A DNA stretch of 36,147 bases from Caldisphaera sp. (GTDB lineage Archaea; Thermoproteota; Thermoprotei_A; Sulfolobales; Acidilobaceae). A program made the position numbers and the translations under genes. The stretch spans positions 1 to 36,147 of the forward strand of contig NZ_JAGDXI010000007.1 in the NCBI RefSeq assembly GCF_023256325.1. The letters run 5' to 3'. The notes beneath the pieces are model-generated. The model saw nothing but the letters and a program-made list of their open reading frames with translations, was not told where the DNA came from and did no database searches. How positions within the stretch are numbered: the stretch's first letter is position 1; each line of letters opens with the position of its first letter. Positions 10,843-19,649 of the stretch are shown one piece after another.

Positions 10843-11535
10843 TTACACCCTATGATAAATACCATATATCATAGCATGATCTTTATCAAATGGATCTAGA
10901 TGAATTATATCTTTTATTTCAAACCCACCTTTTTCCAACTCTTGAGTTTCCATTTTATATATTTCTGTAGGTTCTTTAGTTACATCAATGCTTCTCGATT
11001 TTACTGCTAATAGCAAATATCCTCCTTCATTTAAGAAAAATTTTGCATTTCTTACGACTATTTGAGCTTGCTCTGGCTGCGCAACATCAGCATATAGACC
11101 ATTTACTGTTTCTATCATATGGCGATAATTTTCAGGGAATCTTGCATCAGCAAGTATAGGGAAAATATTTCTTCTATCGTTAACTATTAAAAGCAAATCT
11201 CTAATAACTCTTGGTGAAAATTCTATGCCAAAGATTACTCCTTCATTACCAATTATATCGCTCATGTGACTTGCTGTTGTGCCGCTTGCTATTCCCAAAT
11301 ACAAAATCTTATCTTTTTCTTTAACAGGTAATTCTTCTAATCCTTTTAGAAGGGCAGCCGCTAATTTGCTCCTATAAGCATTCCATTCTCTATATTCTAC
11401 TCCATTATATTGATAGAGTTTTTCTCCATAAACTCTTTGTCCTTTTACTAAATTTTTTGTTGCTAGCTTATATGTTCCATCTTCCTGCTCCACTATATAT
11501 ACGTTTTTCCAATTTTCATGTTCTTTAATTTCCAT
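10843..11535 (-). CDS. flpA: Fibrillarin-like rRNA/tRNA 2'-O-methyltransferase
   Basis: Catalytic subunit of archaeal C/D-box RNPs, which methylate ribose 2'-OH groups on rRNA and tRNA using SAM, guided by small RNAs. 230 residues with the typical fibrillarin order: KNLVKGQRVYGEK, EYREWNAYRSKLAAA, the SAM-binding ILYLGIASGTTASH, GVIFGIEFSPR, and VAQPEQAQI. It starts five bases after the nop5 stop, and its strong Shine-Dalgarno (GGAGGTGAT) overlaps the end of nop5, so the two are translated together, as expected for partners in one complex. Confidence 0.97.
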   Translation of the reverse strand: MEIKEHENWKNVYIVEQEDGTYKLATKNLVKGQRVYGEKLYQYNGVEYREWNAYRSKLAAALLKGLEELPVKEKDKILYLGIASGTTASHMSDIIGNEGVIFGIEFSPRVIRDLLLIVNDRRNIFPILADARFPENYRHMIETVNGLYADVAQPEQAQIVVRNAKFFLNEGGYLLLAVKSRSIDVTKEPTEIYKMETQELEKGGFEIKDIIHLDPFDKDHAMIYGIYHRV

Positions 11536-11540
11536 TTATA

Positions 11541-12782
11541 TCACCTCCAATTTCTTCCATGCTTGAATTTAGATTTCCTACCTTTATTAGACGATTTTTG
11601 GAATGATTGTTTAGGCGTTTCTTTCTTTTTTGGAGGAGATGCATATATTTTCTTAATTTCTTCTATTCTTTTTTCAAGTTCTTCTTTAAGTTTATCTCCT
11701 ATAAATCTTCCACTAAATGCATCTACCTTAGCTGCTATAGCTATTTTTGCTGCTAAAGCCCTTGCAATTTTACCCCTTTGCCATTTAGGACTTTTATAAA
11801 TTTCAGGATACTGGAATATTATCCCATGTTTAGGTGGTCTACCTCCAGTTTTTAATGCCCTGAATAACGCTTTTTCTGCACCCAAGACTTGTATGGTACT
11901 GGCCGGCATTGTCGCTAGTCTTTCTAAGCCTCCGGCTATACTTATTAATCTGGCTCCTAATAATGGACCAACAAGCTCTGTTACATTTGGGGCAACCTCT
12001 TTCATGACGCTCGTTGCATATAAATCTAAATCCTTTCTTAAATTATACATTTGATTTGTTATTTTTGCAAGAGTTAACATAGCCTCAAGGTCTTTATCAG
12101 AGACATCAGCACCTATACTTTTCTTTGCAGATTCTTCAATTTTTTTGCTTTTATTTTCACTTACTCCCAATTCAACAAGTTTTTCTTTGGTAAAATTATT
12201 CCTAGAACCTAACTCTGAAACTAGCATTGCATATAGTTCATGGTCTTCAACTAAATCATTTAACTCGGGAAAATGTACGCTGTACCATTCCCTAAGTCTA
12301 GTTGCATAAAGATTAACGCTTTTATCTAAATCATCTATAGCTCTTATTGCTTGCGCTACTAATAAATCACGCTTTTGAGCAGCACCTCTTAGCATTCTTC
12401 TTGTAAATTCATAAATTATATTAAAATACCATCCATAAAATTCAGTTTCATCCTTTGTAAATTCATATTTAACAGCTTTTTTACTTAAGTCCTTCCTAAA
12501 GTTAATACTTATGGGATTTGCAGGATCTAAAATAGCTTTTAATCCATTTTGATTAATTACTTTGGCTTCTGACTCTGATTCAACAACTACTTCATCAGGA
12601 TTTTTTTCTTTCAACTTGCCTAATAATTTTAAAAAAGTTTGGGATACTTCATTCTTATATATTTTAGTAATTTCATCTATTGCTTCATCATAATTTTTTG
12701 GAATAAGTTCATATAAAACAACGTCTCCTTTATCGTCTAATCCATAACTACCGTTAATCGTGTCGACGATATAAATTCTCAA
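11541..12782 (-). CDS. nop5: Nop5 (Nop56/58-like) C/D-box RNP scaffold protein
   Basis: Scaffold joining fibrillarin to L7Ae and the guide RNA. 413 residues: an N-terminal domain that binds fibrillarin, a helical coiled-coil middle (about 130-255), and the conserved Nop domain with GPLLGARLISIAGGL, LATMPASTIQVLGAEKA, KHGIIFQYP and GKIARALAAKIAIAA. It ends in a lysine/arginine-rich tail typical of these proteins. Start is TTG at 12782, with GGGGT eight bases upstream; an ATG slightly upstream is out of frame. First gene of the unit nop5-flpA-UPF0216. Confidence 0.96.
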   Translation of the reverse strand: MRIYIVDTINGSYGLDDKGDVVLYELIPKNYDEAIDEITKIYKNEVSQTFLKLLGKLKEKNPDEVVVESESEAKVINQNGLKAILDPANPISINFRKDLSKKAVKYEFTKDETEFYGWYFNIIYEFTRRMLRGAAQKRDLLVAQAIRAIDDLDKSVNLYATRLREWYSVHFPELNDLVEDHELYAMLVSELGSRNNFTKEKLVELGVSENKSKKIEESAKKSIGADVSDKDLEAMLTLAKITNQMYNLRKDLDLYATSVMKEVAPNVTELVGPLLGARLISIAGGLERLATMPASTIQVLGAEKALFRALKTGGRPPKHGIIFQYPEIYKSPKWQRGKIARALAAKIAIAAKVDAFSGRFIGDKLKEELEKRIEEIKKIYASPPKKKETPKQSFQKSSNKGRKSKFKHGRNWR

Positions 12783-13012
12783 CCTTTCATACCCCTGCTT
12801 ACTTCACTATTATTGATTACTTATTCATCCTAATAAATTCATAACTAACAACCACATTGAAATTTTTAATAAACTTTAAAAACAGATTTTCTGATAAAGA
12901 GAAAGGTTTTATCATCGTTTTTGCATACTTAACTATGCAATTAATTGAAATTTTTAAATTACATAATAATCAACGAGAAAGCATTTTCAATTCTATATAA
13001 AATAATATACCT

Positions 13013-13025
13013 AAAGCTTTTAAAT
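13013..13025 (+). promoter_or_regulatory. Probable TATA box of the S30e-gatD-gatE unit
   Basis: The run AAAGCTTTTAAAT lies about 35 bases before the S30e start at 13056, and transcription from about 13045 would include the GGGTG Shine-Dalgarno at 13046-13050. This was judged by eye; other AT-rich boxes at 12998-13008 are possible. Confidence 0.35.
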
Positions 13026-13055
13026 TTTTCAATAAACAATAAACTGGGTGAAAAA

Positions 13056-13208
13056 ATGCCTACACATGGATCTATGACAAAGGCAGGTAAAGTAAGAAAA
13101 GCAACACCAAAAATTGAACCTAAAGGAAAGAAAAATTTGTCTCCTAGAATTAAAAATAGAAAGGAATACATTAAAAGAGTAGAAAAAGCAGAAAAAGCAA
13201 GAAGCTAA
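13056..13208 (+). CDS. rps30e: 30S ribosomal protein S30e
   Basis: Fifty-residue basic protein beginning [14 protein letters not shown], the recognisable S30e opening, and ending in a Lys/Glu/Arg helix. It is a component of the small ribosomal subunit in eukaryotes and some archaea, including crenarchaea. ATG 13056 has GGGTG at 13046-13050. An in-frame opening extends upstream to 12945, but that extension is AT-rich, lacks a Shine-Dalgarno and does not fit the family. It precedes gatD by 26 bases. Confidence 0.92.
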   Translation: MPTHGSMTKAGKVRKATPKIEPKGKKNLSPRIKNRKEYIKRVEKAEKARS

Positions 13209-13234
13209 ATTAAATCTTATTTTTGGTGCTTAAA

Positions 13235-14599
13235 TTGAAAAAAAATGAGTTTTATTATGGATATTATGGAGTAGTTGCTGATAAGCTAAAATCCGCCAAC
13301 GCTATTCCTGGAGATGTTATATCTATAGATGATAATGAATCTCATTACAAAGGTACTCTTATGCCTAAAAACGAATTTTCTAAAGAGGATATAATAGTTA
13401 TAAAATTAGATAATGGATATAACGTCGGAGTAAAAATAAAAGAGGATACAGAAGTAAAACTTTTAGAAAGAGGTCATTTAACATCTCATCCAGGAGAGCC
13501 AGTAAAGCTCATGGAAAATGAGATTGTACCACCTGAAGGAAAAAGGGTACTTATATTAGGAACAGGAGGAACAATAGCAAGCAGGGTTGATTATGAAACC
13601 GGCGCAGTGAAACCATATCTAGACCCTAATGAATTAATAGCTGCTGTTCCTGAAGTCTTAAACTACACAAGCATTGATGCTGAGGAAATTTTATCAATAT
13701 TTAGCGAAGATATGAATCCAAAATACTGGGAAACAATAACATATAACATTTTTAAAAAATTTGACGAATACGATGGAATAATAGTAGCCCATGGTACAGA
13801 TACAATGGCATATACTGCATCTGCTGTTGCATTTACATTTCATAAAGGTCTTAAAGGTCCTATAGTTTTTACAGGTTCGCAAAGGAGCAGTGACAGACCA
13901 AGTAGCGATTCTTCTTTTAATATAATATCTTCTGCAATTGTTGCATCTAAAGCACCTTTTGGAGAGGTCAGCGTTGTGATGCATGGAGAAACCTCTGATT
14001 CCTATGCCTTAGCACATAGAGCCACAAAGGTGAGAAAAATGCACACAAGTAGAAGAGATGCGTTTCAATCAATAAATGATATTCCATTAGCTCGAATTTA
14101 TCCATTTGATGGCAAGCTAGAAATACTAAATAAAAACTATAAGGAAAAGAGCCCTTTTAATAATCCAGAATTTGGATTTGATGAAAAAGTCGCTCTATTA
14201 AAATATTATCCTGGTATGAATAGCGATGTAATTGATTTTTTAATAGACAATAAATATCATGGCATAGTCATAGAAGGTACGGGCTTTGGTCATATTAGCA
14301 ACAGATTAATTTATTCCTTAGAGAGAGCATATGAATCTGACATCCCTGTTGTAATTACAAGTCAAACGATATTTGGTAGGGTTAACTTAAGTGTTTATAG
14401 TACAGGGAGAAAAATGTTACAAGCCGGTGTAATACCTGGGGAAGATATGTTAGCTGAAACAGCTTATGTAAAGCTTTCCTGGGTTTTATCAAGAACAAGA
14501 GATAAAGATGAAGTGAGAAGACTAATGCTAACGAATTTAGCAGGAGAGATCAACCCTAGGCATGAACTAAAATTATACCCAAGGTGGTATCATGGATGA
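13235..14599 (+). CDS. gatD: Archaeal Glu-tRNA(Gln) amidotransferase subunit D
   Basis: Glutaminase subunit of GatDE, which turns misacylated Glu-tRNA(Gln) into Gln-tRNA(Gln) in archaea. A beta-barrel N-terminal domain (about 1-80) is followed by a type I asparaginase-like domain with LILGTGGTIAS (first catalytic Thr), IVAHGTDTMAYTA (Thr-Asp pair) and MHGETSDSYALAHRATKVRKMH. Roughly 454 residues, normal. TTG 13235 is chosen since GGTG at 13225-13228 is six bases before it and few residues precede the conserved YYGYYG segment. The end overlaps gatE by eight bases. Confidence 0.95.
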   Translation: MKKNEFYYGYYGVVADKLKSANAIPGDVISIDDNESHYKGTLMPKNEFSKEDIIVIKLDNGYNVGVKIKEDTEVKLLERGHLTSHPGEPVKLMENEIVPPEGKRVLILGTGGTIASRVDYETGAVKPYLDPNELIAAVPEVLNYTSIDAEEILSIFSEDMNPKYWETITYNIFKKFDEYDGIIVAHGTDTMAYTASAVAFTFHKGLKGPIVFTGSQRSSDRPSSDSSFNIISSAIVASKAPFGEVSVVMHGETSDSYALAHRATKVRKMHTSRRDAFQSINDIPLARIYPFDGKLEILNKNYKEKSPFNNPEFGFDEKVALLKYYPGMNSDVIDFLIDNKYHGIVIEGTGFGHISNRLIYSLERAYESDIPVVITSQTIFGRVNLSVYSTGRKMLQAGVIPGEDMLAETAYVKLSWVLSRTRDKDEVRRLMLTNLAGEINPRHELKLYPRWYHG

Positions 14600-16523
14600 A
14601 ATAAATATTGATTATAATAAATTGGGATTAAAAGTTGGTTTAGAAATACACCAACAATTAAACACTAAAAGTAAATTATTCTGTAATTGTCCTACAGAAC
14701 TTACTGATGAGCCTGGAGAAGAATTTATAAGAAGATTGAGACCAACAAGAAGTGAAACTGGAGAAGTTGACATCGCTGCGTTATTTGAGTGGAGAAAAAA
14801 TAGAGCATATAGATACGAAGCTCCACAAAATCATTATTGTCTTGTTGAATCCGATGAGGAACCTCCTCACGAAATTAACAAAGAGGCAATAATAATTGCA
14901 TCATCTATTGCGCTTGCACTAAATTCCAACTTGGTTGGAGAAGTCCATACTATGAGAAAAATAGTCATAGATGGCAGCAATACCTCTGGATTTCAGAGAA
15001 CAGCAATAGTTGCATTAAACGGGTTTTTAGGAGTAAAAGGGAAAAAATATGGAATAGAAACTATAGCTGTAGAAGAAGATGCGGCAAGAAAAATAAAAGA
15101 AAGCGGAAAAGAAATAACATATAGATTAGATAGATTAGGTATACCTCTAATAGAAATATCAACTTCTCCAGATATTCATGATCCACAAGAAGCAAGAGAA
15201 GTAGCTTTAGCTATAGGCAGATTATTAAGACTTACAGGAAAAGTAAAAAGAGGATTAGGAACTATTAGGCAGGATTTAAATGTAAGCATTATTGGAGGTG
15301 CAAAAACTGAAATAAAAGGCGTACAAAAATTAGATCTAATAGAAAAAATAATTAGCTATGAGGCTCTTAGGCAACTAAATCTTTTAAAATTAAAAGATGA
15401 ACTAACTAAAAGAGAACTAACTAAAAATAATTTTGATAATATAAATATTGTAGACTTAACAAATATATTTATTAGCACGAAAAGTAAAATAATAAAGAAC
15501 AAAATAGAATCTGGTGGAAAAGTTTTAGGGATAAAGCTAGAAAAAATGAAAGGTCTGATTGGATTTGAGCTCATGCCTAATAGAAGGTTTGGAACAGAGC
15601 TTGCAGATTACGCAAGATTCTACGCTGGTATAGAAGGATTATTCCATAGTGATGAGTTACCAAACTATGGAATAACTGAGCAAGAAGTCGAAAAAGCGTA
15701 TGATTTATTAAAGGCCAATCGCGAATCTGATGCATTTATAATAATTGCAGATGAAGAAACAAAATGCATAAAAGCAATTAACACAATAATAGATCGAATT
15801 AAAGTAGCATTTGATGGAGTTCCTGAAGAGACAAGAGGAGCCAATGAAGATGGTACAACGAAATATTTAAGACCAAGACCTGGAAAAGAGAGAATGTATC
15901 CTGAAACAGATATAAAACCTCTTTACATTAATTATGATATAATAAAGGAGGCTGAAAAACTTAAACCCGAACCTGTAGAGAAAAAGCTAAAAATGCTTAT
16001 AGAGAAATATAAATTCAGTCAAGAGCTTGCAGAAAAAGTAATTAATGATATAAATTTAGGTTTTATAGAAGAATTAATTAATAAATACGGCAACAGGGTT
16101 CAACCATCATTTATCGCTTCATTATTTGTAAGTATATTCAAAGGGCTTAGGTCTAAAGGTATTGATGTCGACTTGCTAGATGAAAGCAAAATAGAAAGCA
16201 TCGTAAAATTATTAGCTGAAGGAAAAATTGCCAAAGAGGCTGTGGAAGAGATTATCGAGAGGGCAACAAAGCAACAAGATAAAAATATTGATGAGATTGT
16301 AAATGAGATGGGAATAAAAACAATTAGTATTGAAGAGGCCAAGAAAATAATTGATGAGATTGTAAATTCAAACAAAGATTTGATATTAACTAAAGGTGAG
16401 AGATCTATGAGTATTTTAATGGGAAGGGCTATGGAAAAATTAAGAGGTAAAATTGATGGGAAAACAGTATCTGAACTCTTAAAATCTAAAGTAGATAATA
16501 TTTTAAATAATTCAGAAAAATAA
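14592..16523 (+). CDS. gatE: Archaeal Glu-tRNA(Gln) amidotransferase subunit E
   Basis: tRNA-binding and amidotransferase subunit of GatDE, homologous to bacterial GatB. 643 residues, with the opening KVGLEIHQQLNTKSKLFC, then PTRSETGEVD, HYCLVESDEEPPHEIN, DGSNTSGFQRTAIVALNG, and EEDAARKI; the archaeal insertion domain with ADYARFYAGIEGLFHSDELP; RPRPGKERMYPETDI; and a C-terminal YqeY-like helical domain. ATG 14592 has GGTGG nine bases upstream inside gatD; the eight-base overlap implies coupled translation, as needed for a one-to-one complex. Confidence 0.97.
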   Translation: MDEINIDYNKLGLKVGLEIHQQLNTKSKLFCNCPTELTDEPGEEFIRRLRPTRSETGEVDIAALFEWRKNRAYRYEAPQNHYCLVESDEEPPHEINKEAIIIASSIALALNSNLVGEVHTMRKIVIDGSNTSGFQRTAIVALNGFLGVKGKKYGIETIAVEEDAARKIKESGKEITYRLDRLGIPLIEISTSPDIHDPQEAREVALAIGRLLRLTGKVKRGLGTIRQDLNVSIIGGAKTEIKGVQKLDLIEKIISYEALRQLNLLKLKDELTKRELTKNNFDNINIVDLTNIFISTKSKIIKNKIESGGKVLGIKLEKMKGLIGFELMPNRRFGTELADYARFYAGIEGLFHSDELPNYGITEQEVEKAYDLLKANRESDAFIIIADEETKCIKAINTIIDRIKVAFDGVPEETRGANEDGTTKYLRPRPGKERMYPETDIKPLYINYDIIKEAEKLKPEPVEKKLKMLIEKYKFSQELAEKVINDINLGFIEELINKYGNRVQPSFIASLFVSIFKGLRSKGIDVDLLDESKIESIVKLLAEGKIAKEAVEEIIERATKQQDKNIDEIVNEMGIKTISIEEAKKIIDEIVNSNKDLILTKGERSMSILMGRAMEKLRGKIDGKTVSELLKSKVDNILNNSEK

Positions 16524-16543
16524 TTATTAAAAGGAAAAACATA

Positions 16544-16550
16544 TTTTAAA
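16544..16550 (+). promoter_or_regulatory. Probable TATA box of the tRNA-Trp gene
   Basis: TTTTAAA is centred about 31 bases before the first tRNA base at 16578, the expected place for a Box A giving a leader of a few nucleotides. Confidence 0.45.
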
Positions 16551-16577
16551 CTCTGTATATTTAGATTACAATTAGAA

Positions 16578-16678
16578 GGGCCCGTAGCTCAGCTAGGATA
16601 GAGCGGCGGACCAGCATAGATGCTGGGTCGAGGCTCCAGACCCGTAGGTCGGGGGTTCGAGTCCCCTCGGGCCCACCA
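16578..16678 (+). tRNA. tRNA-Trp (anticodon CCA) with a 23-nt intron and encoded CCA end
   Basis: The 7-bp acceptor stem (GGGCCCG with CGGGCCC), D arm (GCTC/GAGC), variable loop AGGTC and T arm (GGGGG, TTCGAGT, CCCCT) all pair. The unspliced anticodon arm is 40 bases rather than 17. Removing 16610-16632 gives stem GCGGG/CCCGT around the loop CTCCAGA, so the anticodon is CCA at 16636-16638, and GGGCTCCAGACCC matches my memory of archaeal tRNA-Trp. A73 and the terminal CCA (16676-16678) are encoded. Without intron removal the stem has an A-C mismatch and position 33 is not T, supporting the splice. Confidence 0.9.
16610..16632 (+). other. tRNA-Trp intron between positions 30 and 31 (or 29/30)
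   Basis: A 23-base insert in the anticodon stem. It contains a self-complementary hairpin: CCAGCA at 16611-16616 and TGCTGG at 16621-16626 around a TAGA loop, extendable to GACC/GGTC with one bulged G. A shift by one base (16609-16631) gives the same mature tRNA. I could not draw a fully canonical bulge-helix-bulge motif by eye, so a relaxed motif cut by a crenarchaeal-type splicing endonuclease is inferred. Confidence 0.75.
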
Positions 16679-16699
16679 CATTTTATAAGGTGTTAAAGC

Positions 16700-17173
16700 A
16701 TGGGTAGGACATTCCCTAATAATCCGTTGGTAGGCGTTGGAACATTATTAATTAGAGGTTCTGAAATATTACTTATAAAAAGATTTAATAGTCCAGAAAA
16801 AGGAAAATGGGCAATTCCTGGGGGTCATGTGGAACTAGGAGAAAGATTATTAGATGCTGCAAAAAGAGAATTTCTTGAAGAAACTGGTATAGATACAGAG
16901 CCTTTAGGTGTTGTTAATGTTGATGAAATTATAACAAGAAATTCATTAAACGAAGTTCTATTTCATTATATATTAGTAACAATTTTAATGAAAGACAACG
17001 GTAAAATACCAGTTGCAGGAAGTGATGCTATGGATGCAAAATTCTTTAATATAAGACAAGCTGAATCGCTTGATGATATATCTATCACTACAAAAGGATT
17101 AATTAAAAAAATTTTATCTAACAAAATAAATTTAAATATGCCAATTCCAGTTATAACTTCATCACCATATTAA
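16700..17173 (+). CDS. Nudix hydrolase
   Basis: 157 residues with a complete Nudix box: G-HVELG-E-RLLDAAK-REFLEETG, i.e. GX5EX7REUXEEXG, at about residues 38-60, preceded by KWAIPGG. These enzymes hydrolyse nucleoside diphosphates linked to another group; the exact substrate (ADP-ribose, oxidised nucleotides, others) cannot be told. ATG 16700 has GGTG eight bases upstream. It starts 21 bases after the tRNA CCA, so it may be transcribed with it. The last 20 or so residues (NLNMPIPVITSSPY) are a short tail outside the fold. Confidence 0.88.
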   Translation: MGRTFPNNPLVGVGTLLIRGSEILLIKRFNSPEKGKWAIPGGHVELGERLLDAAKREFLEETGIDTEPLGVVNVDEIITRNSLNEVLFHYILVTILMKDNGKIPVAGSDAMDAKFFNIRQAESLDDISITTKGLIKKILSNKINLNMPIPVITSSPY

Positions 17174-17248
17174 AAATATTATACATAGCTCTCTACAAAA
17201 AAGGTTATAACTTCTATGGTCTTAAATATTTCAATACTTTATAAGTGA

Positions 17249-17818
17249 TCATTCAGAGCAATAAGAATATATTTCTGCTACATAATGAACTATCTTTCCT
17301 AGTCCATAATAGTCTGTATATACATAGTAAGCATCTTTGTCTAATGACAACAAATTATATCTATTATTTAAATCTTTTAATATAATTAATTGTATACCGT
17401 ATTTTTCCTCTTTATTTGAAACTTTAACTTCTCCATTCATACCATTTAATAACAGAAATATCCCTTTGCTTTCTAATGATATAGCTATTCCTTTTTTAAT
17501 AATATATTCTTGATCAACATAAATTACCTTCTTCTTATTACGATTAATTTTACAAGCATCTATCCATTCTGAACCAGCAATTTTATAGTATTGTATGGGC
17601 GGCTCAGAATCAACAACTTCTGAATTAACAACTACAGAACCTATGCCAAGGGTGTATCTAATTTTTTTATTTAAATCAATAATTACTATAGATGGTTGAG
17701 TTATTAAAAAACCTTCATTGTAAACAACCCAATTTATAAATTCTTTCATTTCATTATATTCTAGTTTTGCTATTTTGGATATGTCTATAGCATAATAATT
17801 GTTGTCAATTCTTGGCAT
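17249..17818 (-). CDS. Uncharacterised protein
   Basis: About 189 residues, not recognised. The sequence alternates short beta-rich stretches (FLITQPSIVIIDL, KKVIYVDQEYIIKKGIAISL, GIFLLLNGMNGEV) with turns, no membrane segment and no signal peptide, suggesting a small all-beta soluble protein. It contains an unusual number of Tyr residues, including DKDAYYVYTDYYG near the end. ATG 17818 is chosen because GGGAG lies six bases before it; ATG 17836 would add six residues. It is alone on its strand between a Nudix gene and a membrane protein gene. Confidence 0.6.
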   Translation of the reverse strand: MPRIDNNYYAIDISKIAKLEYNEMKEFINWVVYNEGFLITQPSIVIIDLNKKIRYTLGIGSVVVNSEVVDSEPPIQYYKIAGSEWIDACKINRNKKKVIYVDQEYIIKKGIAISLESKGIFLLLNGMNGEVKVSNKEEKYGIQLIILKDLNNRYNLLSLDKDAYYVYTDYYGLGKIVHYVAEIYSYCSE

Positions 17819-17938
17819 TTTTTCTCCCAATACCATAAATATCGCAGAGCGTATTATGCTTTTAATAACCTAATTCAAAAATCGCATTGCAATTCTTTAA
17901 TTGGAAAAATTGATTAATATTTATAACTTGTAAAATTA

Positions 17939-18790
17939 ATGAGAAAAAAGGAGAGGTTGAGGCTTACGGGTCTACTAAGCTATAAGGGCTTTAAGCTAGT
18001 TTTATCAGTTACGTTAGCTCTGATAACATATGCAGTAGGATTAAGCTTAGCTATAGCTTTGAAAGGCCCAATATATTTGCCAATAATAGCAGCATTAGTT
18101 GTGGGTTTTTTGACCTACAAATCATCTGACGCTGCATCAAAGGAACTAATGTACTATATAAATAATTTATATCAAAAAATAAACGAAATAAATAGTGAAT
18201 ATGATATCGAATTAACACAGGATAATGATGAGGAAAAAGAACTTATAAGCAATGATGAGGAAAATCTATTTATGGTCCATAACTTAATTAAAAGTATTAC
18301 AAACGAAATCAATAAAGACGTAAAAGAAGTTATCATGGAAATATATAGAGGTGATTTGGCTATGATCTACCCAGAAATTAATATCCTAGATAATGATAAC
18401 GATATTAGCAATGATCTTTCATACAATTATCCTCAGGAAGGGTCAACTGCAGATTATCTAAATGGAAATTTAATTATCAGGATGAGATATGAGGATTTTG
18501 ATAATTTATTATCAAGCCTTAAAAAAGGAGATGGAGAAATAGCAGTATTTTCTAATTTAAACGAATTAAGATCATTGTATAATATCACTAAAATAATTAC
18601 AAAAGCCACATTAGAAGAAGATTCTGATGAACTCGTTTCGTACATAACTTATAAAGCCATAATATCGTTGAAAAGGAAAGGAGCAATAAACATATCAGAT
18701 AATATAATCGAAGAAATACCGTTTGAAAGCAAAGAACTAAGAAAAAAGATCAAAGAGCAAATAAAAGAAGAGAGAGGAGCACTTTATTAA
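17939..18790 (+). CDS. Uncharacterised membrane-anchored protein
   Basis: 283 residues. A basic N-terminus (RKKERLRL) is followed by two close hydrophobic segments at about 19-41 and 44-60, i.e. a hairpin anchor, leaving the acidic remainder on one side, most likely the cytosol. The soluble part has a helical start (about 65-100), an Asp/Asn-rich loop near 155-180, and an alpha/beta-looking C-terminal half with many Lys/Glu pairs. I do not know the family. No Shine-Dalgarno precedes ATG 17939, but a TATA-like AATATTTATA lies close, so a leaderless start is possible; TTG 17957 after GGAGAGG is an alternative. It lies ten bases before pantoate kinase and is probably co-transcribed with the CoA genes. 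Confidence 0.6.
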   Translation: MRKKERLRLTGLLSYKGFKLVLSVTLALITYAVGLSLAIALKGPIYLPIIAALVVGFLTYKSSDAASKELMYYINNLYQKINEINSEYDIELTQDNDEEKELISNDEENLFMVHNLIKSITNEINKDVKEVIMEIYRGDLAMIYPEINILDNDNDISNDLSYNYPQEGSTADYLNGNLIIRMRYEDFDNLLSSLKKGDGEIAVFSNLNELRSLYNITKIITKATLEEDSDELVSYITYKAIISLKRKGAINISDNIIEEIPFESKELRKKIKEQIKEERGALY

Positions 18791-18800
18791 GGTGTATTTA

Positions 18801-19649
18801 ATGGTTTTTTGTTCATCCGTACCATATCACATAACAGCAGTTTTTATACCAAAAATAAATAATAACCCTTTAACATCGGGCTCTATAGGAGTAGGTATAA
18901 GTGTTGAACCTAGATTAAAGTTATGTGTCGGCCCAGAAATAGCCTATAACGAAAATAAAGAAGCAGAAGAAATCCCAATAACTGCTAAAAACGTATTTAA
19001 TAGATTTAATATTGACGAAAAATATATCTTAAATATGCCTCTTCCTATAAAAATTGGCTATGCAAGCAGTGCTTCTTCAACAATAGCAACTGAACTAATT
19101 AGTTTCCTTTACGGTAAAACTAGCTATATGAAGGCATTACAAGATGCCCATAAAATTGAGGTTGAAAACTCTACAGGTCTAGGAGACGTATTGGCTATTT
19201 CATGTGGAATTGGAATTGTTTTAAGAAAAAAGGAAGGCGCCCCAGGAATAGGCGAAGTAGATTGTATTTCCTTTCCAAAAGACGTATCCATTGTTACAGT
19301 AGAATTTGGCGCAATGAATACAAAAGATCTCCTAATAAATTATAATAAAACCATCCAAACAGAATCACAAAAAGTTTTAGATAAAATCTTAGAAGATTTT
19401 TCATTTGAGACGTTTTCCTATGAAATAAAAAGATTTACTGATAATGTCGGAAAAATTAAGCTACTTAACAAAGGAGATGAGGTCATAAAAACCCCAGGAT
19501 TAATAAGTTATTATATGAAAAAAATGATGGTTGTTTTGTTAATAGAAAGCAATAAAATAGAGGACGCACTAAAATATCTTAGAGATAAAAACTTAAATTT
19601 AAGAATTTTGAAACCTTCATCTCATGGACCGGAGGCATGGATAACATGA
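18801..19649 (+). CDS. Pantoate kinase (GHMP family)
   Basis: First enzyme of the archaeal CoA branch: ATP-dependent phosphorylation of pantoate to 4-phosphopantoate. About 282 residues. The opening VPYHITAVFIPKI and GSIGVGISVEPRL match archaeal pantoate kinases, with the ATP-loop region IGYASSASS near residue 88, a variant of the GHMP PxxxGLGSSAA motif, and ENSTGLGDVLAISCGIG. Identification is strengthened by the next gene, phosphopantothenate synthetase, the following step. ATG 18801 is preceded by GGTG; the upstream GTG at 18792 lies inside that Shine-Dalgarno. The stop overlaps the next start as ATGA. Confidence 0.87.
   Translation: MVFCSSVPYHITAVFIPKINNNPLTSGSIGVGISVEPRLKLCVGPEIAYNENKEAEEIPITAKNVFNRFNIDEKYILNMPLPIKIGYASSASSTIATELISFLYGKTSYMKALQDAHKIEVENSTGLGDVLAISCGIGIVLRKKEGAPGIGEVDCISFPKDVSIVTVEFGAMNTKDLLINYNKTIQTESQKVLDKILEDFSFETFSYEIKRFTDNVGKIKLLNKGDEVIKTPGLISYYMKKMMVVLLIESNKIEDALKYLRDKNLNLRILKPSSHGPEAWIT

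Noticed and set aside
11518-11799. 93-codon plus-strand ORF
   Set aside because: Antisense shadow of the conserved C-terminal part of nop5, with a hydrophobic low-complexity product.
12880-12925. Possible C/D-box small RNA on the minus strand upstream of nop5 (CGATGAT and CTGT)
   Set aside because: The C box lacks the required U, and no proper D box (CTGA) or D'/C' pair is found at normal spacing.
12945-13055. In-frame upstream extension of S30e
   Set aside because: S30e opens at MPTHGS in the family, and the GGGTG ribosome site fits ATG 13056; the extension is promoter-type AT-rich DNA.
13694-13984. Cys-rich minus-strand ORF of 96 codons
   Set aside because: Lies wholly within gatD in antisense; the Cys content comes from reading GCA/ACA-rich codons backwards.
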